This document shows, piece after piece, positions 21,146 through 31,451 of a stretch of 64,000 nucleotides of DNA (the stretch's first letter is position 1; each line of letters begins with the position of its first letter). Made by a program: the position numbers and the translations under genes. Under the pieces are notes generated by a model. The model ran no database searches, was not told the DNA's origin, and saw nothing but the letters and a program-made list of their open reading frames with translations. This stretch comes from Cryoendolithus antarcticus. Its lineage: Eukaryota; Ascomycota; Dothideomycetes; Cladosporiales; Cladosporiaceae. The stretch lies in NCBI GenBank assembly GCA_002077065.1, contig NAJO01000001.1:248001-312000 (forward strand), given 5' to 3'.

Positions 21146-21531
21146 GAGTGACGATTGTTTGATCGTTGTGCGTGCATAAAGTCGGACACGACTGCTGGCA
21201 GCTCCCAGGCAAGCTCTACTAAAGGCGGTTGATTATTTCATCCAGCATGCTTTAGTACTCGTGGCAGGCGCCGCTCTTCGGTCAAGATAATGCGTCTACA
21301 GCACGTAGTTCTCGATGCATTAGTAGCTAGCGCCACGGCGGGGCGTGAAGACGGTGGCATGATGCTGAGAGCTACATAAGTGGTCTGACCACATCCCAGG
21401 GCCATTTGTTTACTTTCAAAGCGAGATAGCTCCACGAGCTCCAACATGGTATGACTATCCATATCACTAAGGCTTGAGCTCTCGCATCGCCTCTGAAGGT
21501 TACCATCTGATTATCCGAGAGAGCTCCAACG
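21146..21531. promoter_or_regulatory. Divergent promoter between the putative pore former and the caspase/DUF2235 gene
   Basis: 386 bp separate the two start codons, so the two genes probably share regulatory sequence. No specific motif is recognised. Confidence 0.5.
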
Positions 21532-24500
21532 ATGGCTTTCCGATTTGCTAGTCCACAGCGGTCGTTCTCGCTCAATCAGATGGGACGTATTGGTGATCCC
21601 GATGCCTTCTGTTTGAAGCCATGTAAACATCATCCTGTCACACCTCAATACCCGACCGGAAACGCTGCCAAAGCGTTCAATGACCTTGGTCAAGTTGTCG
21701 CAGCCGTCGCAAAGGGAGTCTCCCGTCTGGAATTCCCTCGACCACAGCATCGCTACTCTTCAGTATACGTATTAATGATCAGCTGGGAGTATGATGATCT
21801 GGGTACGCGAGAGGAAATCGCAAGGCTCGGCAAAGTCTTCAGATCAATGTACAACTACGAAACACATCACTTCCAGATCCCTTGCGTTGACGATCCTCAT
21901 TACGATCTGGAGCGCGAACTGATACGCGTCAAACTGGACCACGGACGAACTCCAGGTAGCCTGCTCATCATTTACTACGGGGGGCACGGAGAAGCCACGA
22001 ACGGGTCACGGAATTGCATATGGAAAGCATGGCAGAGCCGACCGGAGGGAGCGCCTGACCTGCCAACCTCACCCGAAGTGGATTGGACGAAGTATCAAGA
22101 CCGTGTCATGGACGCGAAAGCTGACGTGCTGTTCATACTCGACTGCTGCTACGCAGGGAGTACGGTCCATGGGTTTCACGCCGGCCGTCGGGAGCTACTA
22201 CTGGCCTCTGGAGCACACCAGACTGCTTCCAATGACAACACTTTCACGCAGGCGCTCATCAATGAATTGATTGATCTTCAAGGCCATGAATGCACCGCCT
22301 TAGTGTTACACAGCATCATGGTGCAGAATGCTCCCAAGAACAGATTAGATCCCTCGCCCATGTTCATGGTGGCGACGAAGAAACCTGCGGGTATTGTGCT
22401 TGTTCCTCTCCCGGAAGCTGGCACTGCGGTGCGGAGAGCCTTGTTGGGCGGCAAAGAAACGGGACTCGCGCTCTTGCGACGGCAACGGGAGCAGTATTTC
22501 GATCATCACTGCAGAATCCTGATATCAGTGCGCTTGAAGACCACGGGAAATGTTCCCGTTGCGCAGGCGTGGATCGACTGGTTCAGAGACCATGCGCCGC
22601 CTGAGGTTGCTGGCGTTGACTTTGGACTCGCTATCAGGCCTGAAGCTGCCTATGTCTCGGACTCTTGTCTGCTACTCGCATCGGTACCTGTCGCTGTATG
22701 GAATGCTATGTCGCTCGATCCCGCCATCGTATTCCTGTCCATCATCCGGTCGGAAAACGTTCTAAGCTGTGATGTCCCTCGTAGCCCAGAAGCCATGGAT
22801 TTGAAGCACGCTCTTAGTATTCCCCCTCCTCGACCAACGCCCGAGAACGAGACGGAACTTCAAGACCCCAGCCGCCTTACTCCGTCAGACGCAACGACGG
22901 CGGCTGTTGAACAGAATGCTCCGCACGAAATACCGATGATTCCAATCTCTCGTCGGTTTCTCACTGATACAGCAGCACAAGTTGGTCGGCTTAGTTTGAC
23001 GGCACCAGTAGAAGTAATGGTCCGACTGCGAAGGAAGCTAATCCTTTGCTGCGATGGTACTTGGCCGGATCTTCGGAGGACGAGTCTATGGCCATCAAGT
23101 GACGCAACAAGCGGACATCAGACGAACGTCAAACGCATCGCACAACTGATCAGTCACGAAGATGACGAACATGCATCCCAGCTGGTGTATTACCAGTCGG
23201 GAATGGCGCAGGGTGGCTTGCTGGAGCGACTCCGCCCGCTTGACCTGATGGACAGCGTTCGGGACGCATACATGTTTCTCGTGAACAACTATGCCGACGG
23301 CGATCGGCGCGACCAAGAAGACTCGATCTTTCTAGTTGGAGCATCTTTCGGAGCTTGCGTAGCCCGGATCATCAGTGGTTTCGTGGGCACATTTGGACTG
23401 CTCAAGAAAGTGGCAATGCCATATTTCGATGACATGTTCTTCGACTGGCAAAATGCACGACACTCGAATTCGCCTTCACGCTTTCGTGACAGTTATCCTG
23501 GGTTTGAAGATCATCGAAAAACTCGCGGATGGCCTTCAAAATCATGGAAGTACAGCGACGCAGATCTTGGAGATAGGTACCTGAAAAGCTACTGCCGCGA
23601 ACTTGAGGCCCTTGGCCTTACTCGGCAAGTCAAGATTCAATGCATTGGGGTTTGGGATTCTGCGGTACCTGTTAATTTTGCGTCCAGCTCCTGGTTAACA
23701 GCCTTCCCCTTCGTACCCGACGTGTCGAGCCCACAGGAGTACATCTTGCAGGACAGTATCATCGGAAACCATGTCAAGCATGCCTTTCACGCGCTTGCGC
23801 TGGATGAGAGCCAACTACGACCCGTCCTATGGGAGCGCCCATTAGAAAACGAAACAAGTCTGACCCAAACCTGGTTTCCTGGTACCCATCACGATGTCAT
23901 CGGTCCAAGTGATGGAGATGCAGCAGACATCTCCTTGATGTGGATGCTAGATCATTTGGCTGGTAACAGCCAAGAATTCGACGACGCGAGAGACGCTCTG
24001 AATTGGATCAAGTTTGACGATCCGCTTGTAGTGCTGCAGACAGACTTGCACAGGCGCATGCGCGCCAAAGCCTCTGCACCACTTGGCTGGGGCTTGAGTA
24101 CACTGCATCGGGACCCGGGCTTTGGCAAACGTACACCCGGTACTGGCGAGGCGCTGGACAGGCTTAAGATCGTGAAGCACCATCTACCATACACTAACGA
24201 AAGCGTGCACATGAGCGTGAAGTTCAGAGAAAATGCCCACGGTGCGTCTGCGGAGCCCGACTGGCGCTTTGCGTTTCCAAAGGGCCTGGATGTCCGGCCG
24301 TGGTTCTGGTGGCTCAAGAACATGCTTTGGCATCAGCCCACCACCTATGAACCAAGCCGTCAGGGTCAGCCGCTTCAATACTATCACTACAAGGCAGCGC
24401 CTGATTTCCATCCGTTTCCTACCGGTGGCGATTGGATTCGGTCCCGGGGGATCGGCGCGGAGCGTCTCAGAGAGTATGGTCTTGGTCCCTATGAAATGAA

Positions 24501-24621
24501 GCTTGCCGAAAAGGATTTTGAGGCCATGAGGCGAATGAGGTTCATGGACTCGCGTGACGGTGTATCTACATCGCAGCGCAGCAAAGCAGCTGCCGACGAA
24601 GCTCGAACGATAGTAATCTGA
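21532..24621 (+). CDS. Caspase-like (C14) protease fused to a DUF2235 lipase-type hydrolase
   Basis: A single exon of 1029 residues. Residues ~75-290 form a caspase/metacaspase-like domain: strand VYVLMISWEYDD, catalytic His152 in IIYYGGHGE, and Cys206 in LFILDCCYAGS. Residues ~300-420 match the region that usually follows this domain in fungal proteins (LASVPVAVWNAM). After a linker, residues ~500-900 form a DUF2235 alpha/beta-hydrolase, the fold of the type VI secretion phospholipase Tle1: LILCCDGTW (Asp508), nucleophile Ser605 in VGASFGAC, Asp709 in GVWDSA, and His786 in FPGTHHDV. All catalytic positions of both enzymes appear present, although the usual GFSRGA elbow reads GASFGA. Plausible role: a regulated effector in which a protease and a phospholipid hydrolase are coupled. 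It is divergent from a possible pore-forming protein. Substrates are unknown. Confidence 0.88.
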   Translation: MAFRFASPQRSFSLNQMGRIGDPDAFCLKPCKHHPVTPQYPTGNAAKAFNDLGQVVAAVAKGVSRLEFPRPQHRYSSVYVLMISWEYDDLGTREEIARLGKVFRSMYNYETHHFQIPCVDDPHYDLERELIRVKLDHGRTPGSLLIIYYGGHGEATNGSRNCIWKAWQSRPEGAPDLPTSPEVDWTKYQDRVMDAKADVLFILDCCYAGSTVHGFHAGRRELLLASGAHQTASNDNTFTQALINELIDLQGHECTALVLHSIMVQNAPKNRLDPSPMFMVATKKPAGIVLVPLPEAGTAVRRALLGGKETGLALLRRQREQYFDHHCRILISVRLKTTGNVPVAQAWIDWFRDHAPPEVAGVDFGLAIRPEAAYVSDSCLLLASVPVAVWNAMSLDPAIVFLSIIRSENVLSCDVPRSPEAMDLKHALSIPPPRPTPENETELQDPSRLTPSDATTAAVEQNAPHEIPMIPISRRFLTDTAAQVGRLSLTAPVEVMVRLRRKLILCCDGTWPDLRRTSLWPSSDATSGHQTNVKRIAQLISHEDDEHASQLVYYQSGMAQGGLLERLRPLDLMDSVRDAYMFLVNNYADGDRRDQEDSIFLVGASFGACVARIISGFVGTFGLLKKVAMPYFDDMFFDWQNARHSNSPSRFRDSYPGFEDHRKTRGWPSKSWKYSDADLGDRYLKSYCRELEALGLTRQVKIQCIGVWDSAVPVNFASSSWLTAFPFVPDVSSPQEYILQDSIIGNHVKHAFHALALDESQLRPVLWERPLENETSLTQTWFPGTHHDVIGPSDGDAADISLMWMLDHLAGNSQEFDDARDALNWIKFDDPLVVLQTDLHRRMRAKASAPLGWGLSTLHRDPGFGKRTPGTGEALDRLKIVKHHLPYTNESVHMSVKFRENAHGASAEPDWRFAFPKGLDVRPWFWWLKNMLWHQPTTYEPSRQGQPLQYYHYKAAPDFHPFPTGGDWIRSRGIGAERLREYGLGPYEMKLAEKDFEAMRRMRFMDSRDGVSTSQRSKAAADEARTIVI

Positions 24622-24902
24622 TTCACCATCCAGCCTACTAGGTCTTATCAGTTATCGGCCGGCTACCTGTAGCGATTTTCCTATTGCGATCCCGTGCTTG
24701 GCTTTATGCCAAAGTCGAGGCAGTACCTTACCAATGGTATACTATCGCGGCGAGGTTGATGCTTCACGACGATTGTGCCACAGGGATGCGATCAGTGACA
24801 CGTACGGGCGCGCGCGCTTGCGGGTATGTTCCCCGATAGACAATACAGTACTAGCTGATGCCGGGTGAACTTGGCGTACACACATGGCTGCACCGCTTTC
24901 GT

Positions 24903-26563
24903 TCATTTCACCGAGCGCACAGCCACGACGCCAGTCGAAACGTTGTCTCCGTAGCCACACGCATCTGCCGATGGGTCCTCGATCCAGGGCCTCAACAACG
25001 CCATCACCTGCACATGCCTGATAGTCGGAACCCGGATCTTCATCTCGAATCCCGTCTTCGCCACGGTCGACATATGCGTCAAGTTTCCCGCTGCCATACC
25101 TCCGTATACCTCCCACCCTGAGACCTCAGTAGCCCCATTCCACGATACGTAGACTACCGTAGCATTGCCCTCTGTTCTTGCAACAACATCCGGCCTTGTC
25201 AAGGGACACCCAGTCCAAGCCTGTTTGAAAGCCCGATACGACAGCGTCCCTCTCACACCACTCAGGTACCCACCTCCCGGCCGTGCAACAGCAGCGCCGT
25301 ACTGAACCTTTGACAGCCTTCGACCCGAAAACGAGAACTCCTCGGCTACTGGAATCCAGCCATGTCCAGCAAATGAACCCTCGAGCATAGGTTCGAAGTT
25401 GCCTTGAGCTATAGCGTAGATTGGCTTTGAAGGATCCCGAAGTCGCTGGCTGAGTTCCACGGAGCGAGTAGCTGGATGTACGTTCAGAACTAACCCAGAC
25501 GATGCCATCGTGCCATTGTCAATCGGACAGTTTGAGTTGTCATGCATGTGCAGCACAAAGCTCTCGTTCTCCCTTGGTCTGACTGGAAGTGTGCGGACAT
25601 CATGTTGGTAACAGAAGTTCGTGCCATTGCCAAGGGTGAAGTCTGCGCCGTCCCTGCCCTGGATCCGCCATTTCACGCAGCCGTCTGCCCCGATGGCGAT
25701 GGCGCTGCAGAGGTAGCGTGAGCTAATGATGTAGCCATCTTGGAACGGTGCCACGGAGTTGATGTGGAAGTAGCCCCATGCTTTGCTCTGCGTTGTGCCA
25801 TTGTAGCCCTCACTTCCGAGATGGTACAGAGAGGCCGTGAGTGGTAGCTCCTCGAGGTGGTCAAGGCTGGACCAGCTAAATAGTACTTCGTTGGTAGCGA
25901 TATCGATCTCGTAGATCTGGCAGTCCACGATCCAGCCATCCTCGGACCCGCCCACAGAGGTGAGATCAGTTTGCGTAACGTTGTTGGCGGTCACTAGCAG
26001 AGTGTCGTCGGCCGTGATGTAGATCTCATGAAGGTCGATGTTGGACTCGTAGCTCGCGCCAGGTGTGAGCTCGACAAAGTGTCCTGCAAGAGTGACAACG
26101 GCGATCTCTTCGTAGTGACTGTTCAGGACATGGATTGCGCCATTGCCTCGACCGACGGGCTCAGGGAAGCTCGTACCATTCCAGTAGACGAGCACCTGGC
26201 GTCGTCAATTAGTGAGGCACCGTATAGAACTCCATTAAACTAGATACTTACGTCCTGCCCATCATACTGCTGCACTCCAAATCCAAAAGCATGTCCTTTC
26301 GGTCCATTCCAGATCAGCTCACCATTCGTCAGATTAAGTATTGTTGGTGCTGCTTGGAATGCCGTTGCGCCATCAGGAGCTATGAAGAGATGTTTCCCAT
26401 ACGCCGGTGCACGCCCATCGAATTTGAGCCATGGTGGAGTGTAGTTGACTGTCTGATACTTCTGATACGGCCATGTAGCGTTGCCAGCTGTGTGTGCCGG
26501 GATGATGGTGACTGCACATGATACTGCGATGAAGATACTCGACAGCGTATTAATCAAATGCAT
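24903..26563 (-). CDS. Secreted arylsulfotransferase-family (ASST) beta-propeller protein
   Basis: Two exons on the minus strand, 26563..26252 and 26195..24903, joined across a 56-bp intron (donor GTAAGT, acceptor GCCAG), giving 534 residues. The first ~25 residues are a signal peptide (MHLINTLSSIFIAVSCAVT). The mature part has the fungal ASST layout: APDGATAFQAAPTILNLTNG, DLHEIYITADDTLLVT, GYFHINSVAPFQDGYIISSR, GCVKWRIQGRDGADF and FCYQHDVRTLP, with the conserved His-containing blades DLHE, HINS and QHDV. There are many Asn-X-Ser/Thr sites, in line with secretion. Bacterial ASST transfers sulfate between phenols; whether fungal members have that activity is not known. A beta-sandwich-like C-terminal domain (VVYVSWNGATEVSGWEVYGG) is visible. 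Confidence 0.88.
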
Positions 26564-26802
26564 GACGCCTATCTGACGGCTGAACGACGTAGGTGCCGAA
26601 CGACGTATCAAGGACTAATGTTGTGCTGTAACGATGGAAGTCATCATGATGAGGAAGGAGCTTCCTTGTAATTTCTCTACGACAACACTGTGTGCACATT
26701 ACGCAGCCTGACGTTACACTGGTCTGCCTACATGTCTCGGGAACTACAGGTACTCGTGAACACTCCTGTCAATGTCAATGGCTACAACACGACCGTCGAG
26801 TT

Positions 26803-27982
26803 CTAACGGTGCCCTTTGTAACCCTTCGCACTGCCAAGCGCAAAGTCCCTCTTCACAGTCCTGCCCTCAGCCTTCAATGTGACCTTAAACAGCTTATCCG
26901 CGTTGAAGATGTACATTCCACCAGGCACGAAAGCGAAGTTGTTGACACCCCCGTTCGCCACAGCAAACTTCCCAATCAGCTCGCCCTCTGGGTTCCAGAC
27001 TTGGACGCTACACAGTTTTCAGTCTCGCGTAGTCACACAGGGCATTGTCATGCACTTACCCGTCACCGCAGCCCGAGTACACATTGCCTTCAGTATCAGT
27101 ATGAATCCCATCCGGAAATCCATAAGCACTGTAAGCAAACACTTGGCGATTGTGCAATCGCTTGCCGTCGTTCGTAACATCAAAACGATAGATCGTTGCT
27201 GGATCCGTCAAGTTGTCCTTCTTGGGGAATGTGTGACTACCCGTATCCGTCACGTACACATACTTGAAATCCGGACTGAACTCAATTCCATTCGGTGCAA
27301 TGAAGTCGTCGGCGACAGCCTGCACAACTCCAGTTTTGGGCGAGAAGCGATACACTTGTGGTCGTATCACAGGCTCGGGACGGAAATACTGCCAGTATCC
27401 GTACCGCGCGTCTGTGAACCACAGGTCACCGGTGTGATAGTGTTGTTCCACATCATTGATGGACGAGAAGTTCTTGCCTTGGAAGTTGTTGATGAGTACC
27501 TTGCCTGTACCGGTGCTCGGATCCACGAGCGTGAGTTGCGAAGGATTAGTGAAGTCGCCTTCGTCGCAGAAGACTATACCTTGGCCCTCGCTGCTGTTGA
27601 CGGGCGTACCGACTGGATAGAAGGCTGCACCGCCATTGGCCTCGTTCACGTTGGGATATCGAATGCTCTCGATGGTGTTGTTGTTGCTGATATCTATCGC
27701 GGTGACGTTCACAGGATTGCTGAAGCTGCCGGCCCAATTGCTCGTGGCGTAGAGCTTGCCAGTAACATGGTTGTAGACGCCAGCCTCGTGGAAGGCTACC
27801 CAGGGCGTCTGTATGATCAGCTCTTGGGATGCGTGAGGTCCAAGAATGTTCTTGGCAAATGTATCGCTGTACGAGATGAAGGAGATGTGGTCTGTGGATG
27901 CGTTGGCGATTGTGGCAAGCTGGTTGGCATATGGAATGCTCGTGGCCAGTCTCAGCACATCTACGTATGTGATGTTGACCAT
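26803..27982 (-). CDS. SMP-30/gluconolactonase/LRE-like beta-propeller hydrolase
   Basis: Two exons on the minus strand, 27982..27060 and 27007..26803 (52-bp intron, donor GTAAGT, acceptor TGTAG), giving 375 residues. The six-bladed propeller signatures are present: NEANGGAAFYP, SSINDVEQHYHTGDLWFTD, the metal-site strands FIAPNGIEFSPDFKYVYVTD and FPDGIHTDTEGNVYSGCGDG, and in exon 2 VQVWNPEGELIGKF. The Asn/Asp residues of INDV, PNGIEFS and PDGIHTD are the ligands expected for the divalent metal. Related fungal proteins are lactonohydrolases acting on sugar or other lactones. Other fungal members usually have a signal peptide, but the first ATG here gives only a weak hydrophobic start, so an upstream exon may be missing. 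It lies in tandem with the ASST propeller gene. Confidence 0.85.
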
Positions 27983-28376
27983 GATCGTACTGAGGGCTCT
28001 GTTGTACTGGAGAGCTTTCGATCTGTCTGCGAAGATTGGATGTAAAGAGGATATGTCTACTCAGAGGCAGCGACTCCGAATACTCTTAAGCTTCAAACAA
28101 ATATGTCGACGTTCTCCTCACTTGACCGGCAACAACTCCACTACCATTGACTTCTCCGCATGGCAAGACGTCATGTTGCTTCTTAGTCAGGCACGCCGCG
28201 CCTGAAATGGCGTTTGCGGATAGACTTCGTGGAGCTTGAAAAGCGGGGATCCAGAGCTTGTAAGTGCCGTGCAGAAATGCGAAAGTCATCGGATGAAGGG
28301 TAATGCCGTATGTCTCGTGCACTTACTGCCGCTCTTTCGATCATGGCCATGGGAGGAGAGGAAGCATGCGACAAGA
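27983..28376. other. Intergenic, possible missing 5' exon of the SMP-30 gene
   Basis: 394 bp between the SMP-30 gene start and the MDM10 stop, both on the minus strand. No clear signal-peptide exon is found here, though one would be expected for a secreted lactonase. Confidence 0.4.
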
Positions 28377-29597
28377 TCAGCTCGAGTAGCTGACCTCCAA
28401 TCCCACACTCCCGAGTGCGCGTGTCGTACTCTTCATGTTGAAGCCTGCGCCAACACTGACCAGCAGCTCCTTGACTCTTCCCTCCCATAACAAGGATGCC
28501 TTCCCAGCAGCGCTCATGCGCGCCTTAACAACACCCGTGGCATCTTCCTGCTTCGTAACGAAGTCACTGCTCACAAAAGCTCCTTCGCCTGTAGGTCTGG
28601 GTGCGGTCCTCCAAGCCGACCCTAGCATCTTCCTCGCCCACGCCGTGCTGGACTCCCTCCTCCACAGCTCCAGCCCAATCGTCACGTCAGACTCATAGCT
28701 GTAGACGTTGAAGTCGAAGCGTGTGCAAAGCGAAAGGTCGGATCCTGCCTTGACAGCGTAGCTTGAGCTTAGATTGCCCATCAACGGGTTCAGCGTGAGC
28801 GTCATGGTGTACGGGATCCCTGTGTGAACTGGGAGGGTGGTAAAGCGCAAGCCGGTGCTTAAGCCACCGCTTTTGTTCATCGGACTGAAGTATGCCTCTG
28901 CGCCAACGCTCAGACGACCACTTTTGTGATCCCACGGGTGTGCAGGCGCACTGCTATCGAGCTGACTGTTCTGGTCCCTGGGATCATAGCCAAAGTTGTA
29001 AAGACCGCGAAAGCCGAGCAGAGCGGAGTCGGTAGAACAAAGGTACTCGGTGGTGTACTTGCCTTGATCGTTTTGCAGTTGTGCCAGAAGTGTCCCGCCA
29101 TGCGGAAGCTGAGCGCCAGAGACTGCTCTGATACTCAGCAGGCGTGAGGGTGAAATGCGCCGGAGGTAGAGTGCCTCGAGTGTGCTGCCAGGCAGATACA
29201 TCCGTCCGTACAACAAGGCATCGCGCATCTGCACCACCTTTCCATCTACCACTGTCTCCCATGCGCTCGCATCCTCCGGTTTCCTCAGCGCCTGTAAATG
29301 CCTGTACCCTCTGACCAGGTGGCCCAAGTACACCGCGCTGCTGCGACTCGCAACCTTCACGCCAAGGTTGGAAAACAAGAAGCTGAACGAGCCATCTACA
29401 ACACCCTTATTCCCAAGTGTGTAGCTAGTAGCGAAGTTTGGACTCGACAAAGACGAGACGTGGAGACGAACGCCATTAGGTGTGCGGAAGTCAAGGAGAT
29501 TGGTGGTCGCGGCCGTCAGGGAGGCATAGCTGTTGTCGGTGTTCCATCGCGAGCCCGCGTAGAATGCGGACTGGACATAGTCCATGAACTCGAGCAT
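28377..29597 (-). CDS. MDM10: Mitochondrial distribution and morphology protein Mdm10
   Basis: A single exon of 406 residues. The N-terminus MLEFMDYVQSAFYAGSRWN is characteristic of Mdm10, and the whole chain alternates polar and hydrophobic residues as in a mitochondrial beta-barrel. Other family blocks are LDFRTPNGVRLHVSSLSSPN and, at the C-terminus, LGSVGLEVSYSS, a beta-signal-like last strand. Mdm10 sits in the mitochondrial outer membrane. It is the barrel subunit of the ERMES ER-mitochondria tether, and it also assists the SAM complex in barrel assembly. It diverges from MRT4 with 305 bp between starts. Confidence 0.93.
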   Translation of the reverse strand: MLEFMDYVQSAFYAGSRWNTDNSYASLTAATTNLLDFRTPNGVRLHVSSLSSPNFATSYTLGNKGVVDGSFSFLFSNLGVKVASRSSAVYLGHLVRGYRHLQALRKPEDASAWETVVDGKVVQMRDALLYGRMYLPGSTLEALYLRRISPSRLLSIRAVSGAQLPHGGTLLAQLQNDQGKYTTEYLCSTDSALLGFRGLYNFGYDPRDQNSQLDSSAPAHPWDHKSGRLSVGAEAYFSPMNKSGGLSTGLRFTTLPVHTGIPYTMTLTLNPLMGNLSSSYAVKAGSDLSLCTRFDFNVYSYESDVTIGLELWRRESSTAWARKMLGSAWRTAPRPTGEGAFVSSDFVTKQEDATGVVKARMSAAGKASLLWEGRVKELLVSVGAGFNMKSTTRALGSVGLEVSYSS

Positions 29598-29902
29598 CGT
29601 AGCTGAGGGAATGCCATGGCTAGCACGAGGATATCATCGTCGGCGAATACATGTGTCACGTATAATCTGGAGAGTTCAACAGTAGAGCGCGATGGGCGTC
29701 GGAGGGCACGGACCACTGTGCATATCACTCGAAATAATTTATCGATAGCTGCTTTCGAGATAATGAGCATCTTGTGCAGTTGCATACACCAGCCTTTACC
29801 ACCCCAAGATCAAGACCTAGAGGACTATTCTGGACTTACTGGACCCTCTGCCTCTCAACGGTCCATACACAACACCACCTAACACCCCTCACCACCGCCA
29901 CG

Positions 29903-30637
29903 ATGCCCAAATCCAAACGTCAAAAGCTAATCCACACCTCCACCACCCCCAAACTCCCCCCTCGCCAACGTAGCGCAACGCTCTTCACCGCCATCCGCGC
30001 CTCACTAGACCAATACACGCACGTCTTCCTCTTCTCCGTCGACAACATGCGCAACACCTACCTCAAAGACGTGCGGCAGCACTTCTCAGACTCCCGCTTG
30101 TACTTCGGGAAGACCAAAGTAATGGCCAAGGCGCTGGGCTTGACACCAAGCGAGGAGTATGCGCCTGGCTTGAGCGAGTTGGGAGGAATGTTGAAGGGCA
30201 GTGTGGGGATACTGTTGAGTAACCGGCCGGTGGAGGAAGTGTTAGAGTGGTTTAGTGACTTCGTCGAGTTGGACTTTGCGAGGGCTGGAGCTGTGGCCAA
30301 CAGGACGTTCACAGTCCCAGCTGGGGTAGTGCACAGTACTGGGGGTCAGCAGGCTGTGGAGGACGATGTGCCTCTGCCGCATTCGCTTGAGGTTACGCTG
30401 AGGAAGTGGGGAATGACGAACACGAGGTTGGACAAGGGCAAGGTGGTGCTAGATGCGGACTACACTGTCTGTACGGAGGATGAGGTGCTGGACAGTCAGC
30501 AGACGGCGATATTGAAGTTGTTTGGCGTTGCGATGGCGGAGTTTAGGGTGAGGGTTGTGGCGCATTGGAGTGCTGCAACAGGGGAGGTAACGACTATGGA
30601 GGAAGATGCGACTGTCGCGGCAATGGATGAGGACTGA
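29903..30637 (+). CDS. MRT4: Ribosome assembly factor Mrt4
   Basis: A single exon of 244 residues starting MPKSKRQKLIHTSTT, the basic N-terminus typical of Mrt4. The longer open frame upstream (from 29774) would add an implausible Pro/Thr-rich leader. The protein is related to ribosomal stalk protein uL10/P0: HVFLFSVDNMRNTYLKDVR, LYFGKTKVMAKALG and the C-terminal LKLFGVAMAEFRVRV. Mrt4 occupies the P0 site on pre-60S particles in the nucleus and is later exchanged for P0. The acidic tail (EEDATVAAMDED) replaces the P0 stalk domain. The gene converges with the eL32 gene. Confidence 0.93.
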   Translation: MPKSKRQKLIHTSTTPKLPPRQRSATLFTAIRASLDQYTHVFLFSVDNMRNTYLKDVRQHFSDSRLYFGKTKVMAKALGLTPSEEYAPGLSELGGMLKGSVGILLSNRPVEEVLEWFSDFVELDFARAGAVANRTFTVPAGVVHSTGGQQAVEDDVPLPHSLEVTLRKWGMTNTRLDKGKVVLDADYTVCTEDEVLDSQQTAILKLFGVAMAEFRVRVVAHWSAATGEVTTMEEDATVAAMDED

Positions 30638-30835
30638 AGGCCATAGACTACCTGGCTGGCACAATGATACAGTTCATGATTTGAAAAAGCGAGGCGTTGG
30701 TGGTTTCGTGGCTGTCTATACTCGACGCTGGACCTGCTAGGTAGCTACCAAGCAATGATATCCACTAATGTCGCATCCATGACCACTTCACACTTCCTAT
30801 CTCGAAGCCCTTGCATTCCCAGCCCATGACCATGC

Positions 30836-31451
30836 CTATGACTCGGTAGCGAGCTTGGCCTTGCCGTTGGTGACCTTCACGCCAAGCTGCTTCGCGCGGG
30901 AGACGATCTCTACGCGCTTCCTCGATGAGACAGCATGTGCGATCCTGCGACTTCGTTAGTCCTGACGAAAACCGTAATTGGACATCACAATTCTTACTCT
31001 GCGGCGTAGGTCTTGTTGTGCATAAGGAGGAGGTCGAGGTCGCGGGTGTTGTTGACGAGGAAAGCCTTGTGGCCGGAGGGCATGAGGTGGCGTGTCTTCT
31101 TGTTGCTGCCGTATCCGATCTGCATGAAGGCCATTGTCAGTGCCCGTAATCTTTACAGCCCTATAATCTTTTCCGAGGCATTCCCTTCCTGTCGAATCGC
31201 TTTCTACCGCCTCTTCCATGATGCCAACCGCATTGCAATGACCCAATTCTGCTCCCGATGGGATTTCTTGCATTGTTTTAACGCACCTTTGGCATAACAG
31301 CCTGTCCCTTGAACCGTCTCCTGACTCTGTTGTCGATACCCTTTGGCTTCCTCCAGCTCGGGTCGACACGCATGAAACGGTCACTCTGATGGCGCTTGAA
31401 GCGCTGCGTGCGCTTCTTCACGATGGGGATGTGCTTCGTGGCGGACGTCAT
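30836..31451 (-). CDS. RPL32: Cytosolic ribosomal protein eL32
   Basis: Three exons on the minus strand: 31451..31287, 31119..30998 and 30944..30836. They give 131 residues, the normal length for eL32. Exon 1 encodes [18 protein letters not shown] and [17 protein letters not shown]. Exon 2 encodes [19 protein letters not shown] and [17 protein letters not shown]. Exon 3 encodes [18 protein letters not shown]. Introns are 167 bp (donor GTGCGT, acceptor ATGCAG) and 53 bp (donor GTAAGA, acceptor TCGCAG). The first intron is the second longest seen in the window; only the 299-bp gap in the broken DUF4246 gene is longer. Long 5' introns are common in fungal ribosomal protein genes. The exons are too short for simple open-frame searches. 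Confidence 0.94.
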
